A stretch of 64,000 nucleotides of DNA, taken from positions 149,731 to 213,730 of the forward strand of contig NZ_BCBA01000012.1 in assembly GCF_001320245.1 (NCBI RefSeq), given 5' to 3'. Shown piece after piece: positions 30,232 to 40,639 of the stretch. The position numbers were made by a program, and so were the translations under genes. The stretch's first letter is position 1; every line of letters starts with the position of its first letter. The stretch comes from Pseudomonas sp. NBRC 111124. Its GTDB lineage: Bacteria; Pseudomonadota; Gammaproteobacteria; Pseudomonadales; Pseudomonadaceae. The notes beneath the pieces are model-generated. The model saw only the letters and a list, made by a program, of their open reading frames with translations, was not told where the DNA came from and made no database searches.

Positions 30232-30255
30232 ACGGCAGCCGTATAGGGCTGCCGT
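30232..30255 (-). terminator. Hairpin after fimV
   Basis: A perfect stem of nine to ten pairs (ACGGCAGCC/GGCTGCCGT, five-base loop) lies 27 bases after the fimV stop. It has no good U-run, so it may be a weak terminator or an mRNA end-stabiliser upstream of truA. Confidence 0.5.
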
Positions 30256-30281
30256 CGTGGTCGTTGCTGCCTGAAGCAGAG

Positions 30282-32981
30282 TCAGACGAGACGCGCGAGC
30301 ATCTCTTCGGCTTCCTGGCGTTGGCCGTCATCACCATCCTTGACCACTTCGTCGAGGATGTCGCGGGCGCCCTGGTGGTCGCCCATGTCGATGTAGGCAC
30401 GCGCCAGGTCAAGCTTGGTCGCTACCTCGTCGGCACCGGAGAAGAAGTCGAAATCGAGGTCATCCAGCGGCTCGGGCTCGGCGGCGGCGTCTTCGGCGGT
30501 GAAGTGCGGCTCCAGCGAGGGCGACTCCAGGCTCTGCGACAGCTTGTCGAGTTCGGCGTTGACGTCATTGAGTTCCGAGGCAAAGCTCCTGGCTGCCGGC
30601 GAGTCGTCATCCAGCGACAGCGACAGGTCGAAGTCGTCCGGCAGCTCCAGCTCGGAGATCGGGTCGAATTCCGGGATGGCGTCAAAGGCTGCCAGTTCGG
30701 CGGCGACATCCACCGGCTCTTCTTCCGCCGTGACCGGGGCGGCTGTTTCACCACTGTCCAGATCGAAATCGGCCAGGTCGAAATCATCCAGGTCGTCGAC
30801 GCTCTGCGGCTCGGCCTGGGCCTGGGCCAGCAAGGCTTCGAAATCGGCATCGGCGTCGGTTTCCGGTTCTGCGGCTGCCGGCTCGGCTTCTGCCTGCGCC
30901 TCGAACCGTGGTGCTTCGTCCAGCATCGGCGGCTCGAGCTGATCATCCGCTGGCAGATCATCACCCAGGCTCAGGTCAAAAGCGCTGTCCAGGTCGTTGT
31001 CATCCAGCACGGAGGTCTCGGTAAAGGCCTCGGCGGCGGCTTCAAGCTCTGGCTCTGGCTCTGGCGCCGAATCTGGCTCGACGAGTGCCTGCGGCTCAGG
31101 TTCAGGCTCTGCTTCAACTTCGGCTGGCGTTTGCGGCTCTTCCTGAAGCAACTCCTGCACATACTGCTCGCCCATTTCGGCGGCCAGCGCCGCAGCACCC
31201 ACGCTAACTGCGGTGGCGGCAGCGAGACCCAGCATGGCCGGGTAGCGCTCCTTGAGGCTACTGAGCTCAGCAGTGTTCGCTTCGGTGGCAGGCAGCTTGC
31301 GCTCCTGCTCGACGAAGGCACTGTGGTCGCCTTGGCGGGCGTAGACGTCCATCAGCCTGAGGCGCAGGGTGTCATTTTCCGGCTGCGCCGCCACTGCCGT
31401 TTCCAGCAGGTCAGCCGCATGATTCAGACGGCCTCGCGACAGGCTCAGATCGACTTCAGCCAACAGCTCGGCATTCGGGTCCCGGGCCGGCTCGGGCTCG
31501 ACAACCGGAGCCGCAGGCGCAGCCAGCTTTTCTGCAGCGACAGCGGCTGCAGCCGAGGCGGCCACCACGGCAGGCGACAGGGTCACGCTCGGCGCGGACA
31601 CTTCCAGCTCATCGAAGCTGCTCGGTGGCAGGTCGAGATCCGGGTTGCGCTCGCCCTCCTCGGCCAGCGCGCGGGCCATGCGCAGATGTTTCTCCGCTTC
31701 TTGCTGGGCCTTGCGCTTGCGCGCCAGCAGCAACAGCAAAAGCAGCAGCACGAGGAACGCAGAACCGGCGATCAGCCCCAATATGACGGGGTTTGCCAGC
31801 ATCTCGTCGATTGCGCTCGGCTGTGTGGTAGCGGCCTCGTCAGCAGGCGCGGTATCGACCGCTGCAGGTGCTGGCGCCACCACCGGCTCGGCCGGGGCCG
31901 CATCAGCCGACGGGGGCTGCACAGGTGCCGGCTCACCCGGCAAGGCGGCCGCAGGCGGTGCTTCAGGTGCCGCGCCTTGGGCTTCCAGGCGCGCCAACTG
32001 GTCATTCTTCAGCTGGATCAGCTTCTGCAGCTTGTCCATCTGGCTTTGCAGGTCGGACACCCGGCTTTTCAGTTCGTCGTTGTCACGACGGCTGGTGTCC
32101 AGGCTTTCCTGGGCCACGGCCAGCTTGTCGTTGATGGCCTTGGCGCTGTTACCGCTCGCCTGGTTGCCGGGGCTGACCAAGCGCAAGTTGTCGCCTTGGG
32201 TAATCCGCTCGGGTGCTGCGTCGGCGGCGCCTCGACGGGTAGCATCCAGCTGCCTCGCACGCGGCCCCAGACGCCGGCCTTCACGCCAGGCCGCGTACTG
32301 CTCGGCCACTTCACGATTGGCTTCGCCCTGAGGAATGCTCTGGACCTGCTGCTGGTCGGGCAGGCGCAGGACCTGGCCAACCTTCAGCTGGTTGATGTTG
32401 TTGCCAATAAAGGCATCCGGATTGAGCGCCTGGATGGCGATCATGGTCTGCTGCACCGAACCACCACCCTGCGTATTGCGGGCAGCAATCTGCCACAGGG
32501 TGTCGCGGCGCTTGGTGGTATAGCTGCCCGCGCTGCTGGTAGCCGGGTTGACATTGCCCGCGGCGGGCTGCTGGCCCTGGGCCTTGGCCTGGTCGAGCAA
32601 CACGCTGTAGTCACGCAGCAGGCGGCCCTGAGGCCACATGACCTGGACCAGGAACTTGACCACCGTGCCAGGCAGCGGCTGGCTGGAGGTAACCCGCAGC
32701 ACGCTCTTGCCGTTGGGGTTGATCACCGGGGTGAAGGTCAGGTCTTCCAGGTAACTCGGAAACTCCACCCCGGCCTTGCTGAACTCTTCCGGTGGCGCCA
32801 GGCTCGGCGCCACTTCGGCTGCGGTGAGGTCGCGCACATCGAGCAGTTCGATCTCGGCATCCAGAGGCTGGTTCTGCGCCGACTTCAATGTCAGTTCACC
32901 CAACCCCAGGGCATTCGCCATGCCCGACGTCAGCGCAGACGCTGCCGCCATGGCCAGAACCAGTTTGCGAATTCGAAGCAT
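30282..32981 (-). CDS. fimV: FimV/HubP family polar scaffold protein
   Basis: An 899-residue protein. In order: signal peptide (ends GMANA), a periplasmic domain LGLGELTLKSAQNQPLDAE typical of FimV N-termini, a LysM-like peptidoglycan-binding stretch (KRRDTLWQIAARN, about 153-200), a coiled coil (about 285-335), a membrane helix (PVILGLIAGSAFLVLLLLLL), then a very acidic cytoplasmic region with TPR-like repeats and the FimV C-terminal domain LDLARAYIDMGDHQGARDIL. In P. aeruginosa FimV supports type IV pilus assembly and polar localisation of c-di-GMP and chemosensory proteins. Confidence 0.93.
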   Translation of the reverse strand: MLRIRKLVLAMAAASALTSGMANALGLGELTLKSAQNQPLDAEIELLDVRDLTAAEVAPSLAPPEEFSKAGVEFPSYLEDLTFTPVINPNGKSVLRVTSSQPLPGTVVKFLVQVMWPQGRLLRDYSVLLDQAKAQGQQPAAGNVNPATSSAGSYTTKRRDTLWQIAARNTQGGGSVQQTMIAIQALNPDAFIGNNINQLKVGQVLRLPDQQQVQSIPQGEANREVAEQYAAWREGRRLGPRARQLDATRRGAADAAPERITQGDNLRLVSPGNQASGNSAKAINDKLAVAQESLDTSRRDNDELKSRVSDLQSQMDKLQKLIQLKNDQLARLEAQGAAPEAPPAAALPGEPAPVQPPSADAAPAEPVVAPAPAAVDTAPADEAATTQPSAIDEMLANPVILGLIAGSAFLVLLLLLLLLARKRKAQQEAEKHLRMARALAEEGERNPDLDLPPSSFDELEVSAPSVTLSPAVVAASAAAAVAAEKLAAPAAPVVEPEPARDPNAELLAEVDLSLSRGRLNHAADLLETAVAAQPENDTLRLRLMDVYARQGDHSAFVEQERKLPATEANTAELSSLKERYPAMLGLAAATAVSVGAAALAAEMGEQYVQELLQEEPQTPAEVEAEPEPEPQALVEPDSAPEPEPELEAAAEAFTETSVLDDNDLDSAFDLSLGDDLPADDQLEPPMLDEAPRFEAQAEAEPAAAEPETDADADFEALLAQAQAEPQSVDDLDDFDLADFDLDSGETAAPVTAEEEPVDVAAELAAFDAIPEFDPISELELPDDFDLSLSLDDDSPAARSFASELNDVNAELDKLSQSLESPSLEPHFTAEDAAAEPEPLDDLDFDFFSGADEVATKLDLARAYIDMGDHQGARDILDEVVKDGDDGQRQEAEEMLARLV

Positions 32982-33052
32982 GACCTCTTCCCTTGTATGA
33001 ATCGTCCCAAAAACCTGCTGCGGCGCGGGACAAAAGTGCTCGCCAGTATCTT

Positions 33053-34057
33053 TTACGCCATGTGTTTAATCAACAATTGCGCCACCTGCACGGCGTTTAG
33101 CGCAGCACCTTTGCGCACATTGTCGGTGGTCAACCAGAGGTTGAGCTGCTGGTTTTCGTCAATTCCATGGCGTACACGACCAACATAGACCACGTCTTGG
33201 CCGACTGCGTCACCGACCGGGGTCGGATAATCATCGTTTTCCACCCGCTCGACGCTTTCGGCGTGTTCCAGCGCCTGGTTGACCTGTGCCAGATCGACCG
33301 GGTTGCGGCTCTGCACCGCCACACTGAAGCTATCGCCGAAAAACACCGGGACTTGAATGCAGCTCACCGAAATCTTCAGTTCCGGCAGGCCCAACAGCAC
33401 AGGCAACTCGCCCACCAAGCGGCGCTCCACAGCGGTATGGCCATGCTCATCGACAGCACCGACCTGGGCCAGCACGTTGAAGGCCATCTGCCGATCGAAG
33501 AAACGTGGCTCCAGCGGGCGGGCATTGAGCAGCTCGGCGGTTTGCCGGGCCAGTTCGCTGACTGCCTCGCGACCCTGTGCGGACACCGCCAGGGCAGCCA
33601 TGACCTGCACCCGCTCGATGTCCAGCAGGCCCTTGAGCGGCGCCAGGGCAACCGCCACGGCAACGGCTGCGCAGCTGGGGCTGGTGATGCGTGCAGGCAG
33701 CTTCAGGTTGGCGATGCTGTCGCCATTGGCTTCGGGCACCACGACCAGCGCATCGTCAAGGCCGCCGGAGAGGTCGATGACCGTGCAGCCGGCCTGCTCG
33801 GCCTTGCTGGCAAAGCTACGGCTGACGGCGGGGCTGGCGGCGAAGAAGGCCAGTTTTACCTGGGCGAAGTCGAAACTGTCGACCTCACGCACCTTGAGCT
33901 TCTTGCCGGCGAACATCACGCTGCTACCCGCCGATTCCATGCTGGCCAGCAGGTGCAAAGTGCCGACCGGGAAGGCCAGTTCCTCGAGGATCTGCACCAA
34001 GGTTTCGCCTACGGTGCCAGTGGCGCCTACTACGGCAACATCAATGGGCTGAGTCAT
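33053..34057 (-). CDS. usg: USG-1-like aspartate-semialdehyde dehydrogenase paralogue
   Basis: A 334-residue member of the ASADH family, with the NADP-binding VVGATGTVGETL at the N-terminus and the expected Cys in SPSCAAVAVAVAL. In the segment that usually supplies the catalytic His (about G-H-S-E), it reads FFGDSFSVAV, so His appears replaced by Asp. This fits the USG-1 group, which is thought to lack dehydrogenase activity. AGAGGA seven bases before the ATG supports the start. The true Asd is 3.4 kb away on the same strand. Confidence 0.85.
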   Translation of the reverse strand: MTQPIDVAVVGATGTVGETLVQILEELAFPVGTLHLLASMESAGSSVMFAGKKLKVREVDSFDFAQVKLAFFAASPAVSRSFASKAEQAGCTVIDLSGGLDDALVVVPEANGDSIANLKLPARITSPSCAAVAVAVALAPLKGLLDIERVQVMAALAVSAQGREAVSELARQTAELLNARPLEPRFFDRQMAFNVLAQVGAVDEHGHTAVERRLVGELPVLLGLPELKISVSCIQVPVFFGDSFSVAVQSRNPVDLAQVNQALEHAESVERVENDDYPTPVGDAVGQDVVYVGRVRHGIDENQQLNLWLTTDNVRKGAALNAVQVAQLLIKHMA

Positions 34058-34229
34058 ATCGATTCCTCTACTGGAAGGGGGCGGCACTTTACCCGGAATA
34101 TCAGTCCGGGAATACCGTAAACCATCGATCACATCGCCCTATGTCACCCACCTGATATTTCTACCAGTTTTCGCGTACCCACTGCACCTTTCAGAATGAC
34201 CGGGAATCGAAACCCATAAAGGTACAGCC

Positions 34230-37200
34230 ATGCGAGCATTCTCTGGCCTCTTGGTAACCCTGAGCTTCATGACCCCCACTTACGCTCAGCCTCAAATACC
34301 GGTAACGGCGCCGGATGGCCCGACACAGACATTACCCACGAAAACACTCAGAAACGACTTGCTGGGCCCACTGGCGGGTCAGGTTGACTTTGCCCAGACC
34401 CACGTGATCGCGGCGACACGAAGGATCTTCGACCCATTTCTGGTTCCCAATAAAGATACCTTGGTGATGCTCAGACCCCAGACTCCAATGACCGATGTTT
34501 ATTTGGTAGTGGAACTTGATGGGGAACAAACCACGTTTCCTATGAACCGGCCAGACGCCCTTCCTGGCGCTGCGTTTTACGACGAGGAGAACACGTTCTC
34601 AGGAAAAATTATCAAAGGCGAGTACCCACATTTTAAGGAGCAGACATTCTCCTACACGATTCCCTGGAATCTTTTCACTGCCAACACGAAAATCAGCTTC
34701 CGGCAAGTCGGGAATGAGGCCAACCAGGGTTCACTGCCAAAGGACAAGCTGCTGTTCATGACGCCGGAGAGCGAAGGTCTGGTGCTGATGAACATCAAGG
34801 GATGCCTGTTCAAGGAAGAGGCAACCTGCAGAACCACGGTCGACCAGTACGATAGTGAACTCAACCCTGTCGCGGCACGCATCGCAGCGCGGGAAATGCT
34901 CTCCGAGCTGCCGACCCAACGCCTTTACCTAGGAGTGGGTAAAGCTTATTGGCCACGAATCGTGGCCATGGGGCGCGATGGCAAACCCCATGTGTATGAC
35001 AAGATCAATGGAATGGAGTGGGCCGACTTCGGCGACAAGACACTGCCCGCCAAGGCCGGCATGGGCAACTACTGGCGCGCGGCCTCGGTTCTCGGCGACA
35101 AGAAGCCAGGTTATCCGGTCGCGATTTCCGGTCAACTGCTGGACGTACCGGACGGCATGCCGGTACTCCCGCCCGGCGTCGGTGCTAGCTGCAGCGGCAG
35201 CAGCTGCAACTACCCGTACTTCCCTGATGGTTTCTGGCATGAAACCGGCCATGGCCTTGGCCTTCCCCATGACACCCCGGGCCGATACGAGGATTGGTCA
35301 TACCGCGCGTATGACAATGTCTTCCTGCCCAATACTCACCCCAACCCCAAGGCCTATGGATTGCCGGTGGACTATCTGGGCAAGCACTATTTCGGGCATG
35401 TCCTTGGCTCACTTGCAGCCCCGCCTTGGCATCCAAGCACCGCATCGGCACCACTGATCGACGAATTCGAAAGTCTGGGTTTGGGCTCACGGGAAGGCTC
35501 CAGCTGGAAGCGCTACATCGCGCCTTATACGCACCAACAGACGTTACGTGTGCAACAGCGATTCGGAAGCCTGCCCGAGGGCGTCGAATACGCTGGCATC
35601 GGCGATGACCACAGAGCGCCCCCGCCCCCCCAAGCCTTGACCTCCATGGCGCCCAGCACGGAACGGCCCACCCTTCCGGACACCGGAATTGAAACCCCAC
35701 GCATCGGACCCGCAGTCATTTCAGCCACGACGGATGAAAGCCCCACCGAAAAAGGGGTGCCGGTCCACACCCTGGTATTGACTTTTTCCGACCCCTCCCA
35801 CAATCAGGATGGCATCAATCAGATCTACCCTGCCATCGTGAGCAACTATGGCAATGTCTATTCCCCGCTGCGCGCCCCTGTTTCAGGACATGCAACTTCC
35901 AGCACCTTCAATACTTCTGCGCTCGTGACGGTCGCAGGCCAGTGCCTGGCGTCGGAGCAGAGCAGCCTCGTACTCAAAGCCTGCCATGAGGCATCCACCA
36001 ACCTGTCACTGCAGATAATGCCACCGCTTGACTCAGACGAAAGGGAGCTCGCGCCAGTGGTAGTCATCCGTAACAAAGCCGAACAGTGCCTGGACTTCGA
36101 TCTTGCATTTCGCACCTGCACCCCGGAAGAACCACAGGTTCGCTGGCGGGCTCGCAAAGACCTTACTCAAAGTGATCGTCTATTCAAACTTCAGGAAAGC
36201 CATAGTGGTCGATTCATTACCCCTACCCCCACAGGCACACTACAACTGCAAGCCAACAGCGATATGAATGAATTGGGGGTTTTCTACCCCGGTGACGATC
36301 GCACCCCCCATCGCTACAGCGTCGATATTGAATACGCAGACAAAAGCGTCGACACCCATATGCTGTACGATGCCCTCATCGCAAAAGATGTGCTGAAAAC
36401 AGCAGCGATCAACGTCAACTCTCGACGCCAACCCCGAACTGCAACTTTGAAAGTGGATGACCAGACTGTTCAGACGCGCGAGCTTGAGGACAACCTGCTA
36501 CCTGAGGTAATCCGCATGGGGGCCGAGCATGGCGAGGAAATCCCCCAGGCATCGCCACCGCAATGGCTATACCTGCCCAAGTACGGGACCTGTCTTGCCT
36601 CGACCGAGCGGGGAACGAAACTGGCCGCATGCGACGAAAACGCAATCTGGCGGCTGCCAAAGAAAAATGCCTATCCGTTCGTGTTCGATGCTTACCAACC
36701 TGTGGACATGATGGGCAAGTGCATTGATTACCAGCAGGCATCCACCACGTGTAAATACCCACAGAAAGATACGCTTTGGTGGACTCGATCCGACCTTGCT
36801 TCGTCCATCCCGCAGATCTACCTTCAGGATCCGCAGACCGGCCGTTTCATTACCGCACGCCAGGGAAGCGAAACCATACAACTCGAGCCGCTGGGTAATC
36901 CCGACCAGCAGCGCTTTGAAAAGCACTATCTGCCCCTATTCTCGTTGACACAAGGCAGCCACTCGCTTGAAGGCCGCGGCAGGACGGTCGCCACGACCCG
37001 CGCCAACCGGTTGTACGGATGGTATCTGGTGGACATCATGGGCAACGACCTCCCCGACAAAATGCCTTCATTCATGCTGATGACCTCAGATGGTCAATGC
37101 CTGGACGACGAACTCATCCTGCGTGGCTGCGCATTTCCTCGTACCGACAGCCTGAGCTGGAACCCCCGAAAAGACCTGGAAACCACAGAAGGGAAAATCC

Positions 37201-37343
37201 GTCTTCAGAACATGAAGAACGGGCGTTTTCTGCAGGTATCAGATAGCGGCGAAGTATCGCTGGAGCCACTGGACTGGAGTCAAACTCAGATTTTCTCCTA
37301 CGCCCCCGTCTCTTCCGGCTCTGCCAGCCCCATACAAAAATAG
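34230..37343 (+). CDS. Secreted M66-type zinc metalloprotease (StcE/TagA/dictomallein-like) with lectin-like C-terminal repeats
   Basis: A 1037-residue protein with signal peptide (ends TPTYA, QPQ follows). The segment GPLAGQVDFAQTHVIA near residue 47 resembles the N-terminal module of StcE/TagA mucinases, and the zinc motif HETGHGLGLPH (His337, Glu338, His341, His347) is the extended HExxHxxGxxH of M66 metzincins. From about residue 550 on there are five Cys-pair units of type GQCLA...ACHE, EQCLDF...TC, GTCLAS...AC, GKCIDY...TC, GQCLDD...GC, and three GRFIT/GRFLQ segments, resembling ricin-B beta-trefoil repeats. It probably cleaves mucin-like glycoproteins outside the cell after type II secretion; that is inference. 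Base composition is lower in GC than the flanking genes. AAAGG lies upstream of the start. Confidence 0.8.
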   Translation: MRAFSGLLVTLSFMTPTYAQPQIPVTAPDGPTQTLPTKTLRNDLLGPLAGQVDFAQTHVIAATRRIFDPFLVPNKDTLVMLRPQTPMTDVYLVVELDGEQTTFPMNRPDALPGAAFYDEENTFSGKIIKGEYPHFKEQTFSYTIPWNLFTANTKISFRQVGNEANQGSLPKDKLLFMTPESEGLVLMNIKGCLFKEEATCRTTVDQYDSELNPVAARIAAREMLSELPTQRLYLGVGKAYWPRIVAMGRDGKPHVYDKINGMEWADFGDKTLPAKAGMGNYWRAASVLGDKKPGYPVAISGQLLDVPDGMPVLPPGVGASCSGSSCNYPYFPDGFWHETGHGLGLPHDTPGRYEDWSYRAYDNVFLPNTHPNPKAYGLPVDYLGKHYFGHVLGSLAAPPWHPSTASAPLIDEFESLGLGSREGSSWKRYIAPYTHQQTLRVQQRFGSLPEGVEYAGIGDDHRAPPPPQALTSMAPSTERPTLPDTGIETPRIGPAVISATTDESPTEKGVPVHTLVLTFSDPSHNQDGINQIYPAIVSNYGNVYSPLRAPVSGHATSSTFNTSALVTVAGQCLASEQSSLVLKACHEASTNLSLQIMPPLDSDERELAPVVVIRNKAEQCLDFDLAFRTCTPEEPQVRWRARKDLTQSDRLFKLQESHSGRFITPTPTGTLQLQANSDMNELGVFYPGDDRTPHRYSVDIEYADKSVDTHMLYDALIAKDVLKTAAINVNSRRQPRTATLKVDDQTVQTRELEDNLLPEVIRMGAEHGEEIPQASPPQWLYLPKYGTCLASTERGTKLAACDENAIWRLPKKNAYPFVFDAYQPVDMMGKCIDYQQASTTCKYPQKDTLWWTRSDLASSIPQIYLQDPQTGRFITARQGSETIQLEPLGNPDQQRFEKHYLPLFSLTQGSHSLEGRGRTVATTRANRLYGWYLVDIMGNDLPDKMPSFMLMTSDGQCLDDELILRGCAFPRTDSLSWNPRKDLETTEGKIRLQNMKNGRFLQVSDSGEVSLEPLDWSQTQIFSYAPVSSGSASPIQK

Positions 37344-37377
37344 AAAAAAAACCCTGCAAGGCGCAACCTTGCAGGGT
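37342..37377 (-). terminator. Intrinsic terminator of the leu/asd transcript
   Basis: On the minus strand, ACCCTGCAAG pairs perfectly with CTTGCAGGGT (ten pairs) and is followed directly by eight Ts. It is 38 bases after the asd stop codon. On the plus strand it would form the same hairpin right after the M66 protease stop, but without a U-run. Confidence 0.9.
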
Positions 37378-37415
37378 CATTTCATAACGCGCCACTCATC
37401 GGCGATGAGTGTGGA

Positions 37416-38528
37416 TCAACGCTCCAGCAGGATCCGCAGCATGCGGCGCAGCGGTTCGGCGGCGCCCCACAGCAGTTGGTCACCCACGGTGAACGCGCCC
37501 AGGTACTGGGAACCCATGTTCAGCTTGCGCAGGCGGCCAACCGGGATGTTCAAGGTACCGGTGACCTTGGTCGGGGTCAGCTCTTGCATGCTGATCTCGC
37601 GCTGGTTCGGCACCAGTTTCACCCACGGGTTGTGCTGGCTGATCATGCCTTCGATGTCGGCCAGGGGCACATCCTTGTTCAGCTTGATGGTCAGCGCCTG
37701 GCTATGGCAGCGCATGGCGCCGATGCGCACGCAGATACCGTCGACCGGGACCGGGTTCTTGAAGCGACCGAGGATCTTGTTGGTCTCGGCCTGGGCCTTC
37801 CACTCTTCACGGCTCTGCCCGTTCGGCAGTTCCTTGTCGATCCACGGGATCAGGCTGCCGGCCAGCGGCACGCCGAAGTTTTCGGTTGGGAACGCTTCGC
37901 CGCGCATGGCTTCAGCCACTTTGCGGTCGATGTCGAGGATGGCGCTGGCCGGGTTGGCCAGGTCATCGGCAACGGCCGCATGGGTCGCACCCATCTGCTT
38001 GATCAGCTCGCGCATGTTCTGTGCGCCGGCACCCGAGGCCGCCTGATAGGTCATGGCGCTCATCCACTCGACCAGACCGGCCTCGAACAAGCCACCCAGG
38101 CCCATCAGCATCAGGCTGACCGTGCAGTTGCCGCCGATGTAGTTCTTGGTACCGGCATCGAGCTGCTGGTCGATGACCTTGCGGTTGACCGGGTCCAGTA
38201 CGATGACCGCGTCGTCCTGCATGCGCAGCGACGAAGCAGCATCGATCCAGTAACCCTGCCAGCCGGCTTCACGCAGCTTGGGGAACACCTCGTTGGTGTA
38301 GTCGCCGCCCTGGCAGGTCAGGATAACGTCGAGGGTCTTGAGTTCTTCAATCGAATAAGCGTCCTTGAGCGGAGCAATATCCTTGCCCACGTTCGGGCCC
38401 TGGCCACCTACGTTGGACGTGGTGAAGAACACTGGCTCGATAAGGTCGAAATCCTGCTCCTCCAGCATCCGCTGCATGAGCACGGAACCGACCATACCGC
38501 GCCAACCGATCAGACCTACACGTTTCAT
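37416..38528 (-). CDS. asd: Aspartate-semialdehyde dehydrogenase
   Basis: A 370-residue enzyme making aspartate semialdehyde for lysine, threonine, methionine and diaminopimelate synthesis. NADP-binding [10 protein letters not shown] at the N-terminus, nucleophile Cys in [11 protein letters not shown], and the catalytic His in [10 protein letters not shown] are all present. Full family length. It is 63 bases after leuB and probably ends the same transcript. Confidence 0.96.
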   Translation of the reverse strand: MKRVGLIGWRGMVGSVLMQRMLEEQDFDLIEPVFFTTSNVGGQGPNVGKDIAPLKDAYSIEELKTLDVILTCQGGDYTNEVFPKLREAGWQGYWIDAASSLRMQDDAVIVLDPVNRKVIDQQLDAGTKNYIGGNCTVSLMLMGLGGLFEAGLVEWMSAMTYQAASGAGAQNMRELIKQMGATHAAVADDLANPASAILDIDRKVAEAMRGEAFPTENFGVPLAGSLIPWIDKELPNGQSREEWKAQAETNKILGRFKNPVPVDGICVRIGAMRCHSQALTIKLNKDVPLADIEGMISQHNPWVKLVPNQREISMQELTPTKVTGTLNIPVGRLRKLNMGSQYLGAFTVGDQLLWGAAEPLRRMLRILLER

Positions 38529-38591
38529 CGCAACTACACCTTTGCTAAAAGTGGGCCGCCACCTCGAGTTTTTGGTGGCGGGCCAGAGAGA

Positions 38592-39674
<1,083 letters not shown>

Positions 39675-39728
39675 GCTTTCCTCTATCCATTCACGCGGTG
39701 CGGCCAAGCGGGCCCCACCGAAAAGTTC

Positions 39729-40493
39729 TTATCGCTCGGCCCACAACACCAGCACGTCGGTGCTGAACGAGCCATCGGCTTCGATCTGGTAATACTGCCG
39801 CACTTCTTCGCCCATGGCTTGCTGCAATTGGAGGATGGCAACGCGCATCGGCTCGGGGGTGCGCATGCGCTCGACCCAGCTGGCAAACTCCAGGCGCAAC
39901 GGCTGGCGGGTGTGGCTGCGCACGTGCAGGCCGGCTTCGCTGACCTGGCGCTGCCATTCGGCGGCGGAGTAGTCGCGCACGTGGCTGGTGTCGCGCAGCA
40001 CTTCGACCGTTTGCAAATAGGTGTCGAGCAACGGGCTGCCCGGCGACATCACGTCGATGAACGCAGCCACGCCACCCGGCTTGAGCACCCGGCGCACTTC
40101 ACGCAGGGCCACACCGAGGTCGCTCCAGTGGTGCGCCGAATAGCGGCTGAAGACGAAGTCGAACGAAGCGTCGGCGAACGGCAGGCGTTCGGCGGCACCG
40201 CATTCGGTGGTGATATTGCCCAGGCCACGCTCGCTGGCGGCGCTGGCGACCACGTCGAGCATCGACTGCGAGAGGTCGTAGGCGACCACCTCGGCAACCA
40301 AGGGCGCGACGTGAAAACTGACATGACCGGCACCGCAGCCCAGGTCCAGCACGCGGGCGCTGCCCTGCCCCGCGAGTGCGGCCTGCAGCAGCGCGAATTC
40401 GCTGCCTTGGGCGTGCACGGCGCTGCTGAGGTAGGCACTGGCCTGTTCGCCGAACTGGCGTTGGACCACGTCGGTGTGGGTGGTGCTGGTCAT
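39729..40493 (-). CDS. SAM-dependent methyltransferase (class I)
   Basis: A 254-residue protein of the UbiE/Methyltransf_11 type. The SAM motif I is VLDLGCGAGHVSFHVAP, followed by an acidic motif II (VVAYDLSQSML) and DASFDFVFSRYSAHHW. AAGGA nine bases before the ATG supports the start. Substrate unknown. Its place between leuD and leuB is conserved in pseudomonads, but a link to leucine synthesis has not been shown in the sequence. Confidence 0.88.
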   Translation of the reverse strand: MTSTTHTDVVQRQFGEQASAYLSSAVHAQGSEFALLQAALAGQGSARVLDLGCGAGHVSFHVAPLVAEVVAYDLSQSMLDVVASAASERGLGNITTECGAAERLPFADASFDFVFSRYSAHHWSDLGVALREVRRVLKPGGVAAFIDVMSPGSPLLDTYLQTVEVLRDTSHVRDYSAAEWQRQVSEAGLHVRSHTRQPLRLEFASWVERMRTPEPMRVAILQLQQAMGEEVRQYYQIEADGSFSTDVLVLWAER

Positions 40494-40525
40494 GGCTAAA
40501 TCCTTTTGGTTTTTTTGCCTGTACC

Positions 40526-40619
40526 GGCCTCTTCGCGGGTAGACCCGCTCCCACAGGTACAACGCTGCCCTAAGGCCCTGTGGTACCTATGTGGGAGCGG
40601 GTTTACCCGCGAAGAGGCC
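40526..40619. repeat. REP pair in the leuD-methyltransferase gap
   Basis: GGCCTCTTCGCGGGTAGACC and its reverse complement near 40600-40619, with intervening CCACAGG and CCTGTGG arms, form an extended hairpin. It lies within the probable leuC-to-asd transcript, between the leuD stop and the methyltransferase start. Confidence 0.92.
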
Positions 40620-40639
40620 AGTAGTGCTAACTACGAACT

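Noticed and set aside
30201..33188. Plus-strand reading frame of almost 1000 codons opposite fimV
   Set aside because: Antisense to a well-recognised FimV gene with signal peptide, LysM-like stretch and C-terminal domain; the frame shows only low-complexity Gly/Arg/Leu-rich sequence.
34058..34229. Attachment site or direct repeats flanking the M66 gene, suggesting a mobile element
   Set aside because: No tRNA, integrase, transposase or matching direct repeats could be seen at either end of the gene.
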